Shown one piece after another: positions 60,947 through 64,000 of a stretch of 64,000 nt of DNA. The DNA comes from Dyadobacter diqingensis (GTDB lineage: Bacteria; Bacteroidota; Bacteroidia; Cytophagales; Spirosomataceae), in the NCBI RefSeq assembly GCF_024220585.1, contig NZ_JAMXKF010000011.1:171487-235486 (forward strand), in the 5' to 3' direction. The notes under the pieces were generated by a model, which saw nothing but the letters and a program-made list of their open reading frames with translations, was not told the origin of the DNA and made no database searches. The position numbers and the translations under genes are program-made. The number at the start of each line of letters is the position of its first letter. Position 1 is the first letter of the stretch.

Positions 60947-63676
60947 ATGAAAAAATTATACTCTGTCGCTTTTTTGGTCTTTTTGAGTTTAATTTCCTTT
61001 GCACAAGTAACGGTGACAGGGTTGAAAACCGAAGGCCAGACTAACCCGGTTGGGCTGGATGTCGTCCTGCCAAGATTTAGCTGGGTGCTGGAATCTTCCA
61101 AAAGAAATGTCAGGCAAACGGCTTATGAAATAACAGTACGGCAGGAAAAAAGACAGGCTTGGTCGTCGGGAAAAGTGGCTTCGGAAAACTCGGTCCATAT
61201 TCCCTATGCCGGAACTTCGTTGGAATCGGGGAAGAAATATAGCTGGCAGGTAAAAGTATGGGATAATCAGGGAAGCAAAGCAGCGATTTCCACCGAAGGT
61301 ACTTTTTACACCGCGTTGTTCAAACCGGAATCAGAAATTACTGCTCAATGGATTGCCTCCGGGTTAAAAGGAGATACGGTTTATGGAATCGTCCCTCAGT
61401 TCAGAAAAACGTTTTCTACGAATAAAAAGATAAAATCTGCCACTGCATTCATTACAGCAAAAGGCCTTTATGAGGCACAAATCAATGGGAAACGTATCGG
61501 CGACGCGTTTTTGACACCCGGCTGGACGGCCTATGCGAAACGATTGCTATATCAGAGATATGACGTTACACCACTTTTGCTTTCCGGAAAAAATGCGGTT
61601 GGCGTTAGTCTTGCCAGCGGATGGTCCCGCGGAGAATTAGGCTGGGAGAAAAAAACAAATACCTATGGCAAAGAGACGGCCCTGTTGTTTCAGTTGCAGA
61701 TCATTTATACGGATGGGAGCAAAGAAACTGTTATTTCGGATAACAGCTGGAAAGTTTCGCAGGGCCCCATGCTGAGTTCTGAAATCTATGACGGAGAAGT
61801 TTACGATGCTCGGCTTGAACAAAAAGGCTGGGCAACGGCTTCTTTTGATGACGGGAAATGGTCGCAGGCGGAGGTTAAGGATTTTGCCAAAAATATTCTG
61901 TTTGCGAGTAATCATGAACTTATTCAAAAACATGAAAGCATCAAACCGGTCAAAGTACTAACTACGCCGAAAGGAGAAACCGTGCTTGATTTTGGTCAGA
62001 ATCTGGTTGGTTGGATTCAGATGAAGGTTTCAGGTGATGCCGGGAGTAGGATAACTTTGTCGCATGTGGAAATGCTGGATAAAACCGGAAATCTTTATTT
62101 TGATAACCTTCGCAATGCAAAAGCGCAGGATACTTATATAATGAAAGGTGGAGGTGTGGAAACATTTGAACCGCATTTTACATTTCACGGATTCAGGTAT
62201 GTTCGTGTGGAAGGGCTTGCGGGCAAGGTGAACCCGGATCATTTCACAGCAATAGCGCTGTATTCGGGCATGAAACCGACAGGCAAGTTTGAATGTTCGA
62301 ATGCGCTTGTTAACCAGCTTCAGAAAAACATCCAGTGGGGACAGCGGGGGAATTTCCTGGACGTGCCAACAGATTGCCCGCAGAGGGACGAGCGTCTAGG
62401 ATGGACAGGGGATGCCGAGGTGTTTTCGAGAACAGCTGCCTATAACTTCAATGTCAATAATTTCTTTGCGAAATGGCTGAAAGATGTGGCTGCGGAACAA
62501 TACCCCAATGGAGCAATTCCTTTTGTGATCCCTGATATTTTGAAAGGGTCATTTTTCGGCAGACCTGAAAGTGCGGCGGGCTGGTCGGATGCCGGTGTCA
62601 TTATCCCATGGAATATGTACGTGGCCTATGGGGATAAGCGGATCGTTGAGGAACAGTATCCAAGTATGAAAGCTTATCTGGATTATATAAGGAAGGCGGC
62701 GAAAAATGATTTGTGGAATACAGGGTTTCAGTTTGGCGACTGGCTTTCTTACCGTGTTGATGACTCCAAAGGAATGATCGGGCAAAAATCCGCTGTTACG
62801 GACAATTATCTGGTGACCCAGTGTTTTTACGCCTATGTGGTGGACTTAATGGCAAAGTCGGCAAAGCTTTTGGGGAAAACGGATGATGTCAAAGATTATG
62901 AAGCATTGGCAGGCAGGATCAGAAAAGCCTTTCAGCAGGAATATGTAACGCCCGGCGGGAGACTAATTTCGGAAACACAAACGGCCTACGTTCTTGCATT
63001 ACAATTTGATATGCTTCCCGAATCGGTGCGACCGGTTGCTGTGAAGCGATTGGTTGATAACATAAAGAGTTATAATTATCACCTTACCACTGGTTTTTTA
63101 GGAACGCCGTTTCTGACAAGTTCTCTAACCCGCTTTGGAGAAATTGAAACCGCTTATAAGTTATTGTTGCAGGAAACGTACCCGTCATGGTTGTATCCTG
63201 TGAAAATGGGAGCAACTACGATCTGGGAACGCTGGGATTCGCAAAAGCCGGACAGTACATTTCAGGATCCAAGTATGACTTCCTTTAATCACTACGCTTA
63301 TGGCGCGGTGGGCGACTGGATGTATCGTTCCATTGCCGGGATCGATACCAAAGAAGAGGGAGCCGGATATAAGGATATTATTATTAAGCCAGTTCCGGGT
63401 GGTGGTTTGACCTCTGCTTCGGGCAGTATTGATACTTATTATGGAAAAGTCGCTTCCGATTGGAAAATAGACGGCGCGAAATTCAGCCTGAATGTGGAGG
63501 TTCCTGTTAATACATCTGCTACTATATATATACCTGTAAAAGGAAGTACTCAAAAAGTCACCGAAACCGGTACAGACATTGCAGCCTTAAATGGTGTACG
63601 GGTACAAAATGACGAGGATGGGTTTAAAGTGATCAGGGTGGGCTCAGGAAAATATCAGTTTCTGGTAGCCGAGTAG
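60947..63676 (+). CDS. Alpha-L-rhamnosidase, GH78
   Basis: 909 residues with a signal peptide (SVAFLVFLSLISFAQ). The N-terminal fibronectin-like beta-domain (FSWVLESSKRNVRQTAYEITV), GH78-type RISHVEM/GFRYVRVEGL domain and the (alpha/alpha)6 catalytic domain with FLDVPTDCPQRDERLGWTGDAEVF (in pieces; the catalytic acid region near residue 480) and TTIWERWDSQKPD are all present, at normal length for the family. It cleaves terminal alpha-L-rhamnose from pectic RG-I, ulvan oligomers or plant glycosides. It stands alone, so it is not in either SusCD locus, but it may work with the pectate-lyase-like protein at the left edge. Confidence 0.95.
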   Translation: MKKLYSVAFLVFLSLISFAQVTVTGLKTEGQTNPVGLDVVLPRFSWVLESSKRNVRQTAYEITVRQEKRQAWSSGKVASENSVHIPYAGTSLESGKKYSWQVKVWDNQGSKAAISTEGTFYTALFKPESEITAQWIASGLKGDTVYGIVPQFRKTFSTNKKIKSATAFITAKGLYEAQINGKRIGDAFLTPGWTAYAKRLLYQRYDVTPLLLSGKNAVGVSLASGWSRGELGWEKKTNTYGKETALLFQLQIIYTDGSKETVISDNSWKVSQGPMLSSEIYDGEVYDARLEQKGWATASFDDGKWSQAEVKDFAKNILFASNHELIQKHESIKPVKVLTTPKGETVLDFGQNLVGWIQMKVSGDAGSRITLSHVEMLDKTGNLYFDNLRNAKAQDTYIMKGGGVETFEPHFTFHGFRYVRVEGLAGKVNPDHFTAIALYSGMKPTGKFECSNALVNQLQKNIQWGQRGNFLDVPTDCPQRDERLGWTGDAEVFSRTAAYNFNVNNFFAKWLKDVAAEQYPNGAIPFVIPDILKGSFFGRPESAAGWSDAGVIIPWNMYVAYGDKRIVEEQYPSMKAYLDYIRKAAKNDLWNTGFQFGDWLSYRVDDSKGMIGQKSAVTDNYLVTQCFYAYVVDLMAKSAKLLGKTDDVKDYEALAGRIRKAFQQEYVTPGGRLISETQTAYVLALQFDMLPESVRPVAVKRLVDNIKSYNYHLTTGFLGTPFLTSSLTRFGEIETAYKLLLQETYPSWLYPVKMGATTIWERWDSQKPDSTFQDPSMTSFNHYAYGAVGDWMYRSIAGIDTKEEGAGYKDIIIKPVPGGGLTSASGSIDTYYGKVASDWKIDGAKFSLNVEVPVNTSATIYIPVKGSTQKVTETGTDIAALNGVRVQNDEDGFKVIRVGSGKYQFLVAE

Positions 63677-63705
63677 GGTATTTTGCTTTTGACTACCATT
63701 GTGAG

Positions 63706-63753
63706 GCCTGAAAGAACATGTATATATGGTGTACATGTTCTTTCAGGCTTTTT
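63706..63753 (+). terminator. Rho-independent terminator after the rhamnosidase
   Basis: A 17-bp perfect stem GCCTGAAAGAACATGTA (63706-63722) with 63732-63748, followed by TTTTTG. Confidence 0.9.
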
Positions 63754-64000
63754 GTTTTGGTGGAATACCTGTTGTTGCCGGTCTCAGACCGCATTTAATG
63801 CCAACATTCTATATATAGTGTCACATTTCTCCAAAAGGAAAGCCTGTCCAGCCCCATCTCCAAGGTCTTCCTGCACAATCCCGACTCACCAAACCCCAAA
63901 TCTGCGGCAACCCGCTACTGCGCACCCAGCCTTTTAAGGCTGTTTCCCTTGTCCCAACGATCCACCCCTGCAACAGCCAAAAAAACTTTCCTAAAAACGC
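63754..64000. other. Right-edge region without recognised gene
   Basis: GCCGGTCTCAGACCGC near 63778 is a small palindrome of the CCGGTC type seen around array 2. On the minus strand one frame is open from the window edge to a stop near 63832, but its Trp-rich, unfamiliar reading is not convincing. Nothing else supported. Confidence 0.4.

Noticed and set aside
63754..64000. Start of a minus-strand gene at the right edge
   Set aside because: One frame is open to the edge but is short, Trp-rich and has no motif; the extent cannot be judged in this window.
1..64000. Mobile-element or phage island
   Set aside because: No transposase, integrase, recombinase, phage structural gene or tRNA-linked direct repeat was found; only non-coding palindromic repeats.

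Overview
The window looks like chromosomal DNA of a Bacteroidota bacterium of the Cytophagales, most like Dyadobacter or a close relative. The genus is an inference from gene content, not a search. The signs are two SusC/SusD pairs, an ECF sigma/FecR pair in front of a SusC with an STN domain, Cys-type sulfatases, a protease with a type IX secretion (T9SS) C-terminal domain, lipoproteins with Bacteroidota-type lipoboxes, and TAnnTTTG-type promoter elements. I found no rRNA, tRNA, CRISPR array, transposase, integrase or phage gene.

Left part (1-15059, all minus strand): a carbohydrate locus. Read in transcription order it holds a LacI-type regulator; a five-gene operon (Gfo/Idh/MocA oxidoreductase, Nramp-like transporter without the metal-site motifs, NAD-epimerase-like protein, DapA-like aldolase, PQQ-type sugar dehydrogenase fused to cytochrome c); a tandem hairpin array; a GntR/FCD regulator; SusC; SusD; and a pectate-lyase-3-like beta-helix protein cut by the window edge. 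Two near-identical palindromes (GGGTACGTACCC core) before susC and before the five-gene operon suggest one LacI regulon. TTGTNNACAA motifs around gntR and the possible susC promoter suggest GntR control as well.

Middle left (15303-30544, plus strand): a sterol-desaturase-like hydroxylase and a secreted beta-sandwich protein, then an ECF sigma, FecR anti-sigma, STN-SusC, SusD and three Cys-type sulfatases. This looks like a locus for a sulfated glycan with trans-envelope signalling. A PLP aminotransferase-fold protein follows. The gap before the third sulfatase holds a strong structured element of about 104 nt.

Middle right (30557-45201): a TPR histidine kinase/response regulator pair, three small unknown exported proteins, a DUF1016/YhcG nuclease whose last residues are lost by a 1-nt frameshift, small VOC/DUF proteins divergent from a GlxA-type AraC regulator, a large secreted Tyr/Gly/Pro-rich protein, and an SDR/AraC/VOC/TetR group.

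Right part (45367-63676): a translationally coupled pair (TPR-AAA+ ATPase and TPR membrane protein) is followed by a 1.8-kb array of hairpin repeats with a higher-order long-long-short pattern. Then come a class A beta-lactamase of lower GC flanked by short palindromic repeats, a possible clan-CD-like (DUF6345-type) protein divergent from a T9SS-exported M4 metallopeptidase, a lipoprotein, a GMC oxidoreductase, a DUF4240 protein and a GH78 alpha-L-rhamnosidase. The last 250 bases hold nothing I can name.
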